DNA of 64,000 nt from Gordius sp. MW1 (lineage: Eukaryota > Nematomorpha > Gordioida > Gordea > Gordiidae), in the NCBI GenBank assembly GCA_964036665.1, contig OZ038530.1, positions 12,805,001 through 12,869,000 of the forward strand, written 5' to 3'. Below are positions 31,348 through 45,646 of the stretch, one piece after another. How positions within the stretch are numbered: position 1 is the stretch's first letter; each line of letters opens with the position of its first letter. The position numbers were made by a program, and so were the translations under genes. The notes under the pieces were generated by a model. It ran no database searches and was not told where the DNA came from. It worked only from the letters and a program-made list of their open reading frames with translations.

Positions 31348-34300
31348 TCTAGAGCAGATATCCTGTAGGATAGGTAGAGAGGATAACTAACGGTAATCGA
31401 GGAAAAGTGTATTTTACAAATTATGTAGTTGTGGTGCCAAAGACGGGAAAAAATTTATGAGCGAGTTTGTCAAAGCGGTGATGATTTATGGACGTCGATT
31501 TTAACTTTAATTATAGTTTAGGGGGAAGGAGAAAAACAAATTATGAGGAGAGAGATGTGAAAAGTGCCAGTGCGTAGAGAGTTATAGATGCTATCCTTCG
31601 CCACAAGTTAATATTAATTAACGTTTTAAAAATGTCATTTTTGTGAATCGAGGCTGAAGCGTTTGTTGGAAGAATGCTAAAAAAATCCATATTGCAATAA
31701 CATGCGTTAATTGTTTACTAAAAGGTGGGAAAGAGGATTACATAGAGGAATGGGGGGAAATCATAATTTATAACTGCGCCAATAGGCCGATTGTGTATAT
31801 ATTTTTTTTATATATTTATAAATGGGGACAAGTATATAGTAAAATATTAGTGAAGCAGACAAGCTGCGTGCGAAAAGTGACTTTTATGTCCTAACGTTTC
31901 ATAACAAACATCAAACGAAGCGCAGCCTCCCCCCCCCCTCCTGCCATTTATTTATTTATTACTTACAATAAAATGTATAGTCCTATATTATATGATAAGC
32001 CTCGCGCTCGCTCTCTCTCTGTGTGGATGGAGGATATATTGGTTATGCTGCTGTCCGGGCTGTCACCCATCAAATCAGCATACATCAATATTTGTGTGTG
32101 AGAGAGTCTTCTTATATATAAATTATAAAAATATTCCTTTTTGAGAATGAGGAGGAGCTAACGCTAAGGCAGGGATGGAACTTCTCCATTACTGACCATA
32201 TCTTTATACTATAAGCGGGGAAAAGGAACTAAATATCAATATCAAAGAGTTTGAACCGCCGCCTTACACTGTATAATTAATGTGGCACATGAAATTAATC
32301 GTAAGTTATTGCAGCTACAAAAGGTTCTACCTTTATACATTGAACGTCTTAAATCATATTAGAGTAATAAGGGTATTTTTAGAAAATTAGATTTTTCCTA
32401 TATATATCGGGTGTAAAATATTTATTTTTCATGGTGTTTATATATAGAACTATTTAATAAAAACAAAAACATATTTAATTTTTTAAGCTTTGCTATTGCT
32501 AGCCATTAGGTTCTCGATGAAGTCATTCAGGAATTTTAGCATTTCCCTTTAATCTTTACCGCCGTACCCTTGTAGATGATAAATGTTGACGAGATTATAA
32601 TGTAATGTATGGAGGGGGATATAAGCTTGATTTATTCATTTTTAATTTATTATTATTTAACAATATACTGTTTAGGCCACGTTAACCTAATACAGGGCCA
32701 AATGGATTTGCATACATTATAAAATCTAAGATATTTGGCTGATTGGGTCTTCAAGGATGCTGTCTTAAAGTTTGAGAGCACAGTTCCTTTGTTCGCTTAA
32801 GGTTTTATTTATCTAAAAGGTGATCGATTTTTTTATAAATTATAGATTAGTTGGGATTCGTTCCTTCTTTTAATATTACTCAAGAAACATAAAATTACCT
32901 AAAAACCTTTTTAAACCACTGCAACTTATTCTTTTGTCACGTATGTTGGAAATTAGCTTAAAACCATTTCCATATACCATAAACATGAAAGGGTGGGTGA
33001 TAAATAAATATAATAAAAAATAAATTTCCATAGCTTTTACAAATTTACTATCTATCTATAAATACTATAATAGCATTGATTCAGTAACACGGCTTGGCAT
33101 ATTGATGGAAAGAATATGAAATAGTAATGAGGTAATAAATTTTGTCTATGCACAAAACCTTTCCCCTCCCCTCTCTTTCTATGCAATGCTTGCATTGCCT
33201 ACACATCTCTTTGTCGGCATTTTTTAGTGAGATCGAGCGGCTCATGGATCTCGGGGATCATAAAAAATATTTATTCGCATTTTAGGGTAATAAATAATCG
33301 CAATGTTGTATTTTTTTTCCTTCACCCCCATTTTTATTACTATTCATATCCACCCTCTCCCTACCTCCAGTACGAAAATCCCTTTTTGAGGCGGCCCCGC
33401 TTTTTTAATAATGATTTACCGATGAAATTCCCCTAATTAATTGCTACCTTTTGCCTCAACCCTGTGTTTAGTAATAACTTTAATCGCGCCCGCACTATAG
33501 ACATAAATCTTGAGCAATAAAACGCGCTAGGCAATGTGTTGATGAGTCGAACGACCGCGGCCTTTAGAGCAGGGACGAGTAGGGAGGAAGAGGCTTATAA
33601 TTCTAACGCAAATAAAACACGTATAGAAAGCGATCACCAAAATTACAAATTGAATTTAAAAAAAATAACAGTCGGTCACATAAATTTTAACAGCCCCAAC
33701 GCGGCCTTTCTCAAATGGAGCGATGAAAAAATACATTGTGCGCTGCCTAGGCTAAACTTGATTAATGGAAGATAAGATACGAGGTGAGAACCAACACAAG
33801 CAATCTCCCAAAAAATAACTATTAAAAACTTTCTACGAACATTTGTTTGGTAACACTTGAAGTCGTCTTCAAACAAAATTAAATACCCCTATGACGTCAT
33901 CGTCTAGCCTAAATTTCCCCGCATTTTTAATATAGAGTATTAAGGTGTGTCTTCGATGAAACGAAATGTAAATCATTCATGTGACGCAACCTTATTACTC
34001 ATTTGGGATCGTGATAAATGTAAGGGCATGAAGGGTCATTGCTGTGGGATTAATTTTTGGGAAAATTTTAAAAAACGGATGTCCGCTACGTATGAAATTT
34101 TGAGGAAAAAATTGGAATTTTAACACACAAATCCGTGTGTTTTCTTAGAACACTGCGTCAAGAACAGCTTCATTAATTTCAATGAATCATCGCGGTGGCT
34201 ACAGGAAGTTGAATATGTAAAAAAGTATTACTACTACGTACGACAAACAAGGATGTATATGTTCAAAGAGAGAGGCCTGTAGGCATGATACACCAAACTT

Positions 34301-34485
34301 TTTGGACTTATCTAAGCGGACTTTGTTTCATTGTATAATTAACATTAAAGTTGGGCCCATAATAAATCATTTAGTTATTAATATTATTAAACATGCGGTT
34401 GGGGAAAAGGAAACTTAGCCTACTTATGAAATATAAAACAGCAAAGTTAACAACTCGACAAAGTCTTTTGCTCCCAGATTGCCAA
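31348..34485. other. Upstream region of the Sp/NET-like gene
   Basis: Apart from the candidate acceptor at 31363, no coding sequence is supported. The stretch 33440-34160 is mostly unique sequence, less AT-rich than its neighbours and free of MITEs, so it is a candidate cis-regulatory region. Short open frames here (33227-33436, 33536-33775) have no recognisable motif. Confidence 0.35.
33892..33899. promoter_or_regulatory. Perfect CRE/ATF palindrome
   Basis: tgacgtca matches the full cAMP-response-element consensus bound by CREB/ATF bZIP dimers. It lies about 2.5 kb upstream of the Sp/NET-like start. One site alone is weak evidence. Confidence 0.3.
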
Positions 34486-34764
34486 CAGGCGCGTAGCCAG
34501 GATTTTCTCAAGGGGGAAGAAAAATGCAAAAAAAAATTCGACACTTTTATTTATAATATAACAAAAGTAAACTTGGCGTACAATATATGCCAAACTTCAA
34601 GGCGCTATGTAAGCAGCTCTGGAAAAATCTCTTCTTTTCATTAATCAGAGTATTTACTATCGATTTTATACCTTAAAAAAGGACCTGGACCTTCAAAAAA
34701 ACTTTCAAATTTTGGTCAAGGGGGTAGAAAATTCCCGCTTTCTGCCCCCTTGGCAACGCGCCTG
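34486..34764. mobile_element. Family A-related hAT MITE
   Basis: It runs from caggcgcgtagccagg to cttggcaacgcgcctg, flanked by ttgccaa on both sides (7 bp clear). It is longer than other copies (279 bp) and shares the aaggggga and gggggtag words. Confidence 0.8.
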
Positions 34765-35133
34765 TTGCCAATAGGGAAACTAATATCATCCTTAAATCCT
34801 CTTGAAAGATAAGGTGGGAGGGGGTAATTATTATTAATGGACAATAAGTGCTACTTTTTTTATCAATCTCTTGCTATATTAATTAATGGAGTTGTCGAAA
34901 ATTTAATTTTTAATTGTGGTAGGTGCCCTGTAGTAGTTATCCTAAGCCCAACCCGTCTGACCCAACTTTGGGTTAAGTTAATAAGTTAGCAAAGGGAGTT
35001 CCCTTTACTACGTGATAAATTTCAAATATTAACTCCAAGTCGGTATTAATTTCTAGTGAAGTCGATATCGATATTTATTTGACACCCCATTTGAGAAAAA
35101 AACTGCATTTATAAAAGGTATACACATTTATTA

Positions 35134-35310
35134 ATGGCCGTAACTAGGATTTGGATTAGAAGTAAAAAAAAGGTTTGGTTATGATTTAGAAAGGCACAAA
35201 TAAGATTTTTCAAAATTTTACCATAATTGTATCAAATTAGGCTAAAAACTTGAATATGGAGGAAGAGGGTAAGCTGCCCGTCTCTACCACTTTCCGGCTA
35301 CCCCCAGAAA
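35134..35310. mobile_element. Degenerate family A MITE
   Basis: It starts atggccgtaactaggatttgg and ends near tccggctaccccc, with a gaggaagaggg word inside. Confidence 0.45.
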
Positions 35311-36515
35311 TAGTTAAATAACTTTACTTTAAATTCTAGCCTACGAGGTGCAAAATATTTATTATAATTTATAAATAATTGTTCCTAATTTAAGGGGCTT
35401 TACCTGTTTTTACCTCTCCCTGGCAACGCCCATGAAAAATTGAGGTAAACACTTTAGTATGTTTTGGGTCAAGCTTAGAATACAATCGAATTTGCAGAAT
35501 TCCTGTGGGAGATCAGAATGATTAATATTTTACAACGTTATTAATTTTGATCTTTCTAATTCATTGTTGAATATTTTAATTAAAACTTTATTTCCACCTC
35601 TTTTTAACTACGAAATTCACGGATTTTTAATTTAATTTGGATTCGTTTTTTAGCTATTAACTTGTAATCTCAATCAATTTACATTATGATAGTCACGGGC
35701 TATAATATATTAATTATCAATAAATTTAAACCTTATGCTTTGTATTAAAGAAAAATACATTGTGAATTATTAAGAATGTTTAATTTATAATAAATATAAG
35801 GATATTCCTTTAATGCTTTGATTTAAATAATATCGAAGATTGCGCGAAATCAAATTAGGGGCGTTATTAAAAAACTTTTAATTAATTAATTAATCGGTCT
35901 GCTTAAGGTGGTTAAAATATATTTAGCGAGTTATTATTAATGTTTTATAACATTTTTATATCTAATAAAACAATTACCTTCAAAACTTTAATCCAATCTT
36001 ACGAATCTCACATGAAGAAAGAGAATGCACTAAGTAGTCCTAATAATAAAGCGAAGTTAGATGAAGTTGAGTATTAAATTAGTTATTTTATGTTTAATAA
36101 TGCCTTAATAGAATACAAAAGATTCAGCCGTCTTAAATTTCACTTTGTTATGACCTATATAATTAGCATCAAAATGCCAAACAGGACTTTATTTTTGTTG
36201 ATAATTTAAAATTTTGCAATTTAGCTTATAACTTTATATAACTTTTTCCTAATTTATATATAAATAATTGATGCAACACAATGTGACTAATTAATAATTA
36301 ATTTATTATTTAATTAACGAAAGATAAATAATTTATTTACTTTGGTAAAAGAATTTTCACAATTTGCCTTTTAATTACCCGTTAACTTAAATAAAAAATA
36401 TTTTGCTCATAAATTAATAATATACCTCGATAAAGTGGGAAAACAATTAATCTAGCTCTTTCGAGATTTACAAATTTTGTCGAAGTTAGAAGAATTTATT
36501 TTATAATTATAATCA

Positions 36516-36655
36516 GGGGCGTAGTCTGAATTTAAATAAGGGTTTTATAACGATTTACGGGGGGGGGGGGGGGGGGGAAATGATGATTTTTGAAATTTAT
36601 AATTACGTATACTTTTCAAGTTTCTGACCCTATACCTCCCTAGCTACGTTTATGA
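36516..36655. mobile_element. Family A MITE with long G tract
   Basis: It runs from caggggcgtagtctgaa to ccctagctacgtttatg, with about 19 consecutive G at 36560-36578. Confidence 0.6.
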
Positions 36656-38017
36656 TTTACTACTTTTCTTACATGCAAATTATAAATATAACTATAGAGT
36701 GATAATATAAAATTAATGTGTAGTTTAATTAACTAATTTGTTTTTGACTTTTTTTTCACCATTGATATTTACCTAAACTATGACTTTATATTTAGGATTC
36801 GTGTATTATTCACTTTACCTTAATAAGCAAATATGATTAATTAATGCTTTATGTAGTTGTGTAAATATGAATTTGAAGATTTTTTATTAAGTTACACCTA
36901 TCGTAAAATTCAGTATATTATTTAATCGCATACGATGTTTTTGTTACAATATTATAGGTGTATAAATTAAATGTGGTTTGGAAACGTGAGAACTTAACTT
37001 TTGTTAGAAATTACTATGTATAAATCTTTTTGCCACAATAAATCTGTTTAATTTCACTCAATAATCCAAAGAGAATAATTGTAGTACTTTTATCTTATAT
37101 TAAAACCTTTTTTGTTATTGCTATTCAGAGTGTTGTTTGTAATTGGTTGGAAATTAAAAATTCTTGATTCATATTATAAATTATTAACTTATAAAAGAAA
37201 GCTTGTTTAATAATTTATATGAAGTTATTGGCTTACGAATGAAAGGGAATTAATTTTAAGCAAACACTTGATATACTGTTATCGATTTCTAAGACTTCTT
37301 TTATAATTTAATCCGATATAGTAGATATTTATAATTCAACGTGAGTGTTAGAAGTATAAATTTTCAAAGCAATATATTTACAACATAATCCTACCTACTT
37401 TCTAGTCTCTCTATGCATTGATTTTAAATCAAATTTTAAGTTTTAAGCAAAATATCAAATAACACTTAACCATTCCCATGCATTTTAATATGCCAAGTTT
37501 AATTACCAAGGTTAAAATTGGGAAAGCCTAAAACGGAGAGGCATAAGAAGTTTGAGTTGAATAATGATATTGCATAGCGTTGTCGGCTTCGTCTTTGTTA
37601 TTTTTTTTTTACTTTGCGTTCCCTCTTCATATATAAACACAAACACATACACCCAAAAAACCGCTACTAAAAATAATACACAATGCACATTGTAGAAGTG
37701 TAGTACTACTACAGTAGCCTCTTAGGTAGTTCAAATGGGTACTGCTTTTAGGATTAATTTCATAATGGAAAAGTTTGATTCAAATTGACACCACAAATCC
37801 CTGACCAATCCGAAATGATTGACAGCTGTCTCACGGATTTGATTGGCGCGTAATTGAAGGTGTTTGCCCTTAAATTATGAAAGCGTATTCAATTATATTT
37901 TTTAAAATAAAAAGTTATTGTAAATTTTATTCATCTTAATCAAAAGCGTTAGAAAATTGGTGAGTTGTAGGCAATTTTAAACATGCTTTGATTATATTTA
38001 AAAAATCACTTGGTTGG
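36656..38017. other. No gene seen
   Basis: AT-rich noncoding DNA. Positions 37700-37870 are less AT-rich and MITE-free but hold no supported reading frame. Confidence 0.35.
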
Positions 38018-38178
38018 CATGGTTGTAGCCAGCATTGGATTAGAGGGGGGCAATAATAATTTAGGGATGGGCAAAATTAACATTTTTTCAAATTTTAAAC
38101 ATAATTTTAATAAATTTCAACAATTTTTGAGTTTTGAGGGGGCAGCCGCCCCTCCCTCCCCCCTTGGCTATGGCCATG
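38018..38178. mobile_element. Family A MITE
   Basis: It runs from catggttgtagccagc to cttggctatggccatg, with the usual ggatgggcaaaatt and gggggcagccgcccc words. The flanks ttggttgg/tcggtcgg are an imperfect 8-bp duplication. Confidence 0.7.
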
Positions 38179-38639
38179 TCGGTCGGGTTCATTTGTTAAA
38201 TATGTAGTTTGAGTGGAATTTGCAGCTAAAGTTGATACAAATGATTAATCTCTAAAGTTTGAGAGGAGACATTTAGACAAAATAGATAAGCATAGAAACA
38301 TGTATGATGTTTAATATTTTTAATCATAGATTCAAGCATTTAAACCACATTAACTAAAAGAAGCAAAATGAAATGGACATTAGATTTTTTAACTCTACAT
38401 CAGTGTTTGATTTAGTCTTAACTTTCCTAATTTAATCTTTCTATTCAGTAATAAATTTTATGTTCTGAAATTGACTTAACAGAAAATTAAATCTATCGAA
38501 ACCTAAACATCTTTTGAAAATTTTGACTCATTTTACCTTTGCTTATTTTTACCCCAAAAAGCCATTATTGGTCATAAATTGGAATATGAATCGATATACT
38601 TGCGCGTTACATAATAATTTCTCGATATTTTGATTAAAA

Positions 38640-38712
38640 CTTAAAAGATTTTTTTGGATTTAAGAAAAGGGGGGAGGTCGTCCTTTTCCACATCTGGCTA
38701 GGCCCAGGTTTA
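38640..38712. mobile_element. Truncated family A MITE
   Basis: Only the right part is present: aaggggggaggtcg, then ccacatctggctaggcccagg. Confidence 0.35.
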
Positions 38713-39154
38713 TTAAGCCTAATTAAAATGAGCGAATTGAAACAAAAAAACGGTATTTTCCAAGAGCAAGTTACAACATATTTATATAATTCTTGAACAA
38801 AAAATGGTCTTAACTTTGATAGGATGATTTCCTTGAGTATGTTAAAAAATTTTGCAGATGTATTTACATTCTATTACAACTTGACGCAGAAAATTTTTAT
38901 AATAAAATACTTATTTTTAGTTTGCCCAATAAATTATTACACAAGATGTTGCGTTTGCGACGCATTACTTTTAACATCACAATATTTTTTATAACCTTTT
39001 TACATTTAAATAAATAAATGAAACAATAGCTTTATAAAATTTGTTTATTAACTTAAGCTCGGTAAAATTGTAATAATCCCTTCTTCAAGTATAAAAAAAT
39101 CGAATTTGTTAGATCTACGTGTTGTCTATATGATAATGGATATCTAAATTTAGG

Positions 39155-39210
39155 CATGGGCGTACGCAAGGGGGCTGTGGTTAACCCCCCCCCCCCCCCC
39201 CCCCCACTTA
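39155..39210. mobile_element. Truncated family A MITE end with long C tract
   Basis: catgggcgtacgcaaggggg is followed by a run of about 20 C at 39186-39205. No right terminus was found. Confidence 0.45.
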
Positions 39211-39474
39211 AAAAATAAATAAATAAAGTAACACAATAAGACCACATTGACATAATAATGTGTTTTGATAGTATTTTTAAATTACATTTTTAGAAAATGG
39301 GATGTTTTTACTCACAAAACTTATACTTTTAAATTCTCTTCTAACATTTCCTTTGCACCAGCGTCAATATCATGTAAAACTAACACAATCTGGCCCGACA
39401 AACTCACGACAATGTTACATTATGTGTGCAAATATCTTTAAAGATTTAAACTTTTATTTTGATTACATATAGAG

Positions 39475-40105
39475 CCTTGCAAAATGAATTTTGCCTATCA
39501 ATTTTCAATTTGCCTGACCCGAGCCTATAACCCTTTTTGGCCCCATCTGAGCTTGAGCTCGGGCCTCAAAATCCTTAGACAAACTTTATATTTAAAAGTC
39601 TTTTACAATAATAATATAAGATATATTTTTTTTTTATTATTCGTAATTTAAAACAAGGATAAGTTTGGAATTAAGACTTTCTCTTGCTACAACTTTTGAC
39701 TCATAAAATTTTAAAATGATGATCTCAATTTATAAAAATAAACTTTAGTTAACAGTTAATAATAATAGATAAGCATTTAAATTGTTTACTTACTTTATTT
39801 TTAAAGTTCTAATAGCTATTAGAGATCAATAAACTAAACAAATATTTATGATTTTGTCTAACAAATTTATTCTAGTTTGGGGGGAGGGGCTGGAGTTTAA
39901 AAGCTATATTGTATATGCTGCGCGAAAGAAATATTTTGTATCGAGTTGGGTTTATTTAAATCATATACAATAAATGGGTTGCTCCAGGTTTAAATCGGGC
40001 TGAACTCGAGCCTCGGATTGAGCTGCCTCACCAGGCTTGACCCAAGCCTAATTATAATTAAAATTTGTCCGAGTCAAGCCCCACTCGGCGCGTGCAGGGT
40101 TCTAA
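39475..40105. mobile_element. Family C element
   Basis: It begins agagccttgcaaaatg and ends gcgtgcagggttct, an imperfect inverted repeat. GC-rich words such as gagctcgggcctc and tcgggctgaactcgagcctc sit on both sides of an AT-rich core. It is probably a non-autonomous DNA transposon of about 630 bp. Confidence 0.55.
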
Positions 40106-42351
40106 TTATGTACAAAATTAACAAATTTTTGAAGAAACTTATTTAAAACCCCTCTCAAAATGAAATCCTGTGCACACACATGAATTTAGGTAACCCGCAT
40201 CTTGGAATTTCTTACTTGTAACGTAAAAGCAATGAATTCATCTAAATTAATTAGACTTAAATAATAACTTTTTTTTTCTAAAATTGATTATATAAGGAAA
40301 AAATGTATAATTTTATTAATTGTATTAATAAAAAGTGTTTCCCTTGGGTGATACAATTTCGCAAAAATTTAATTTTGAAATTTTATAACTGAAATTAATT
40401 AAATGTTACCCAAATAATTATTCACGACCTGCATATAATTCGCAATTACAATTGGTTATTAAATTCAAAGGGACAGCCCGATCCTCATGATTAATTTTTA
40501 AATAGAAATTTTCAAATTATTATCAAAAGACCCATTTCAATTATAGAAAAAGGAGTCCCATCTACCATAAAAGACGGCATTTTTACAAAGGATTTTAATG
40601 TTCACTGAAATTGGCCTTGAAAAGTGTTTAGATAAAATTTGGAGGCTGCAAAATTTTCTTTTTCATTAAACGTGCCGACTTTTTCTCTCTCCCCCTCTCG
40701 TTTACTCTGCTTGTAATTTTAGATAATTTTATAGGATAATAAAATTTGGGCTTTCGGCTCTAAATTATTTCGCTTTTTGTTAAATAAATCTACCGCGCTT
40801 ACGAATGTACTATTCCATTCAGTTCGTCAATCGGTCATTGAATTAATGGGTTTTGGCGATAGGGGGCAATATGGGCCATGAAAAAGTTCTTTTCAATAGG
40901 CGGCAAACCTCTTTTTGAACTTAAACCCAAGCTTTGGTATTTTATTTTACCTTGCTAGGCTTTAAATAATAACGTTTGAGTGAAATCAATATCCCCCCAT
41001 ATGCTAGGTAGGGGGGATTTTGATGAGAAACATAACATGAATCTAATCAGTTTAAAAAGAAAATTACTCATCCCCCCCCCCCTTATATAATGTCTTGTTC
41101 TTTACTTTATATATATTTGTACAAAATTAGAGTTTTCGATTGGTTAGTTGGATAATACGCCGTAGAACAATGGAAATCATAACGTGACCCTTATAATTTT
41201 GGTGCATAATTCCACGCCTAGATTAAAAGGCAATTTAGTTGCCATGTATAATCCTACCTCATAAAGGGCGTTAATTCCTTTAAATTAGCAGTCACTTATC
41301 GATGGGAATTTTAAAATGGATAGTTGTTCTGTTGCTTTGAACGCTCCGCAATCATAACTTGTAATAAGAGTATCACGCTAGCAAATTTATAGCAAAGTCG
41401 AAGCTCTTTGATTATATAATATTCACGATTCAGGGGTCTGAGCCAGGAGCCATTCTACTGGCTCAGTATTCCTCAAATTGTATAATAACGCGAAAGTTTT
41501 GTTCTCCCATCAACGGCTACTTCAAAGAGATACCGCAAATAAATAATGCCCGCTCCATCCTCTTAACTCCATTGTAAGATTAAAAACGTGCGTGCGTGTG
41601 TGGTAATGTGAAGCTAGGAAGGGTATAGGAATGGGGATTAGGATATAGCCATCTAGAACACGGTTCTCTGGAAGTAATCTCATTTAAAATAGTAAATTAA
41701 GTTTTATCACGCGAATGCCTATCGAATCACTATAGTGGCCATTTTGGCCGCAGTGTAATATCAGTGTATTCAAACGCTGATTTTTTTTATTTGACAACTT
41801 TTATAATAATATTGGAGCATTGATAAAAAAATTATTTGTTATAAGGTAAAAATGACACGGTAGCTTGCATTGATTCTACAATGCATTTAAGGGCCCTAAT
41901 ATACGATTCAACTTCAAGCGCCATATTTTTGTTTATCTAAATAAGCGATATACATGTCATGGAATCAACAATTTTAGTTTAGTTACCATATGAATATTCA
42001 TTAATAAGCGTAATTAAAGGATAAATATTTGTTTTATGAGCAAAAACAGAAAAAATGACGTGACGCTCGTATTAAGACGTGACTATGTTATAACATGCAT
42101 TCATTTTTTTAATCTAGATTCAAAATCGCGTATTAAGACGCACCTTAAGAAGGCTCGCGCAACGGCTTGATGGAAATAATTATAATCTAAAAATAACTAT
42201 TGAAATATTAATCTCACGGTGCTCTCTGCTGTTTTAATTTTAATACTTCCCTAGGTATTATATATCATTTTATACATAGTTTTGTTTATTGTTGTGTAAA
42301 TAGGGTGTTATTTAATTAAAAAAAGATTAATTAAACTTCAATTAATTACAT
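40106..42351. other. No gene seen
   Basis: AT-rich noncoding DNA with C/G homopolymer runs near 40995-41015 and 41073. No motif-bearing reading frame was found on either strand. Confidence 0.35.
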
Positions 42352-42562
42352 AGAGAGCCTTGCAAAATGAAATTTTTTAGGCCCGAACCTGGCCTGAGCC
42401 CTACACTTTTTATTTTATATTGCCCGAACCCGACCCGAGCCCGATATATTTTTTTAAATCAGGCCCGCTGTTATTAAGAATTAGCTAGATTGATTTTGCC
42501 TCGGGCGAGGCCTGTTTAAATTATAATTTTTGGCCCGAACCCGAGCCCGTGCAGGGCTCTAT
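42352..42562. mobile_element. Family C element, short copy
   Basis: It runs from agagccttgcaaaatg to cgtgcagggctct. Blocks such as cccgaacccgacccgagcc near the left and ggcccgaacccgagcccg near the right face the same AT-rich centre. The terminal inverted repeat is about 12 bp with one mismatch. Confidence 0.65.
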
Positions 42563-45483
42563 TTACTTGGCATTGCCTAAAATTTTGAAAAATTCTTAAA
42601 TGATATGGTTTGCAAAAATGGAATTTTAACTATTACAACTTGACTTATAACAGACCAACAAATTTTTGAATATAACCAATCAAAAAAATGATATAAACTA
42701 AATGACGATTATTAAAAACAGCGGCACATAAATCATGTCTACCAGTTTAAAGAAACTCCCTTATATGAAATTACTCATCTGATAAAATGTTAATCTCTAA
42801 TAAACCATTACCATAATTTTTAGTTTCCGATGTTAACGGACAAAGGAAACATAGTTAGCCTAACACTATTCTAACCCTTATACAATGTCCCTTCTTGAAA
42901 CCAACTCTTCATAAAGCTTTAGCCTGAGTTAAGGGGTTTGTTAAGTTGTTTACAGCCAAACTTAACTTTTCGCTATTAACTGTGGTGACCTATAACATTT
43001 TGATGGTTGGATAATTAATTCAACTACTTAATAAATATGTGTTAAAATGCTTTTCAAGAATGCCGCCACTAAGATAACATACATCCGGACGCTATCAATC
43101 AATGTATCGGTTGGGTTGGGGAAAGGAGGAGGCGTCTTTAATTCACTGCATTCGTAGTTAATTATAACGTCACTATCGTGCCATTTTCCCTTATTATTAT
43201 TGGCACAAAGGAAATCAAAATTTCAAGATTATACACTTCTAATTCTACTACTACGTACTACCAAACCAACTAGTACTACACAATGTCCATTCTTTAAATT
43301 AGGGGAAGATGAAAGAGAAATATTAATTTATTTACAATCCGCAAGTGGGTAAAAGTAAGCAAAGAAATAACTGAATCTCTCTCGCTCTCTCTCTAACCTT
43401 ACTTGGCTGCCCAGTAATAGGATTTCCGTTACAAAAAGTAAAAAAGTGCAAACCCTTTACCCCCTTCAAAGTCGTTATATAACCTAGTTGAAGGCGATCA
43501 GCATTTCTCATTGTGACGGAGCACCTCTTTTCCAACTAATGCGTTTATAATGAGGTAATAACGAACGTTAGAAACCCTGGGATGGACATTGTCCTATTCC
43601 CTTTGATGGCAAAAATGTAGGCAAGCACCACCCCCGCTCCCCATTTATTTATACTTTTCATACAAAGCGATGCCGCTCTCCTCTATAATGCAATGTTAGT
43701 GTTGTGTGTTGTGAATTAGCGGATTTTAAAAATAACGCTTAGAGACCCTTTGATACTGTGGTATATTTACATTTAATTTGTGTCCTCGAGGAAAAGTAGT
43801 CGGGCTGGCTGACGCTATCACCAAGATCAAGTTGTTATGACTGGACATTGGAAATATTTAATTTAAATTTTCAAGCGTTTTATGCTCTAACCATCAATTA
43901 ATTAAATTGCTATAGTGGCTTTCAATTTCAATCAAATATATTTATTATAATATTGTTACAGTTTTTGTAACCGACTATAAATACTTTGTAAAGAAGTTAG
44001 TTAGTAGCTTTTATTGATAGATTCGGGGATGGGAGTTTAAAATTGAAGGAGACTATATAAAAATTTACTAACATAACAGAATACTCGGGTTATTATAGGA
44101 GATAAGGCTAAGGGGAATTTATTAGCGCGTGGCAATTGAGTTTTACCTTTAGATTATTTATTATATTAATCCTAAAATATAAATTATACTCTTTTCAAAG
44201 CTAGCTTAAATATTCAAATTTCTTGATAAAATCCCAACATCTAACATTTTTTTTTGATTGAAATTGTTATCCCTTATTTGTTTGGGGATGAAAGCAGGTA
44301 ATTTATTGAATTCTTGAAATACCAAAAAATGTTAAAACTCTCATGAGCAACAAATTAGTTTAGTTGATAGGTGTAATAATATATAATAATTTGACATCTG
44401 CAGAGCTCGAAGCTAAATAGTTAAAGATGACAATATGACACATTTGCTATGATTTATTATGCCCTATGCCTGCCATAGTTCTTCAACCCTGAGAACCGGG
44501 GGTGAATTTGCAATTTATTACATCGCAGAGAGGTGAAACATTCAAAAACGTCATTATACATGCAACTATCAACGAAGAGATGATCGTAAAAATAGTAAAG
44601 AAGGGTTTACCTTGTTTGACTCTTGCAACTTCCCTCCCATTAAACGATCTTTGTCACCTTGATATTACATAATAAATTTTTTTATTACCCCCGCTTGATA
44701 TCTCTCCCCGCTGTCCCATAAATCACGGCAATGTGTTATGCGGAAGTTAAATTATTTTTTATAAAACTAAGCCAGCCGTTTTGAATGCAAAAAAAGCTAA
44801 TGTTAAAAAATATGGCCATAAAATTTTGTTTTTATACATTAAAACGGATTAAATGCGACATGTTTGTTTCAAAAGTTTTGAAAATAAATTGTCGAGAAAT
44901 GCCTAATATTGGCCTTTATGGGAATTAACAAGGGAAGACCGCTTTTTTACCCTTGTTATTCATTCCACGTCAGTGGTAAAAAATTTAGGAATAATAAAAC
45001 TTTTAAATACCTAGCGACTTTTAGTTCAGTTTATTGGAACATTATAAAAAGAGTATAATTGAGTTATAACATATGAGGAATTGATTTGAATTACATAAAA
45101 ATACACAAAACCTATTTGACATAACTGCCCTTACTAAGATAGAACGCTTTAAAATATAATTTTAAATATATAATAAGCCATACCTGACAAATAAATTTTC
45201 AAGTGCCTTAAAAAACAAAAATGGCAATTATTTTTGTGTCTTAACTAATATTCAAATACTCGGTTTAATTCACTATTATATTAATTTTCTAATAATATTT
45301 TAATCCTAACATATTACAAACAAATTATTTCAAATTCATGGGTTATTCTTTTATAATCAACTCTTAATTTTATCAATGGTTAAATTATGTTTTTACAATT
45401 AGATAACTTAGTGGTAGAATATTTCATCGACAAATTACGATCAGTCATTGTAAAATCATCTGGGAATGGGCAAACCAGCACAG
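42563..45483. other. No gene seen
   Basis: Noncoding. Positions 43040-43760 are less AT-rich and include a ct microsatellite (43377-43395), but no supported reading frame. The rest is AT-rich. Confidence 0.35.
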
Positions 45484-45646
45484 CATGGGCTTAGCCAGGG
45501 AACTAGAGGGGGGGGAGAATAATGCTTTAAGATGGAGCAAAATGATAATTTTTTAAAATTTAAGCCTTAATTATTAGATTTTGACGAATTTTAGGATTTA
45601 GAGGGGAGGCAGCCGCCCCTCCCTGCCACCCCATGGCTACGCCCGT
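45484..45646. mobile_element. Family A MITE
   Basis: It runs from catgggcttagccagg to catggctacgcccgtg, with gatggagcaaaatga and ggcagccgcccc inside. Confidence 0.7.

Noticed and set aside
33227-33775. Two plus-strand frames upstream of the Sp/NET-like gene
   Set aside because: Phe/Tyr/Pro-rich or featureless, no start context or homologue; more likely regulatory DNA.
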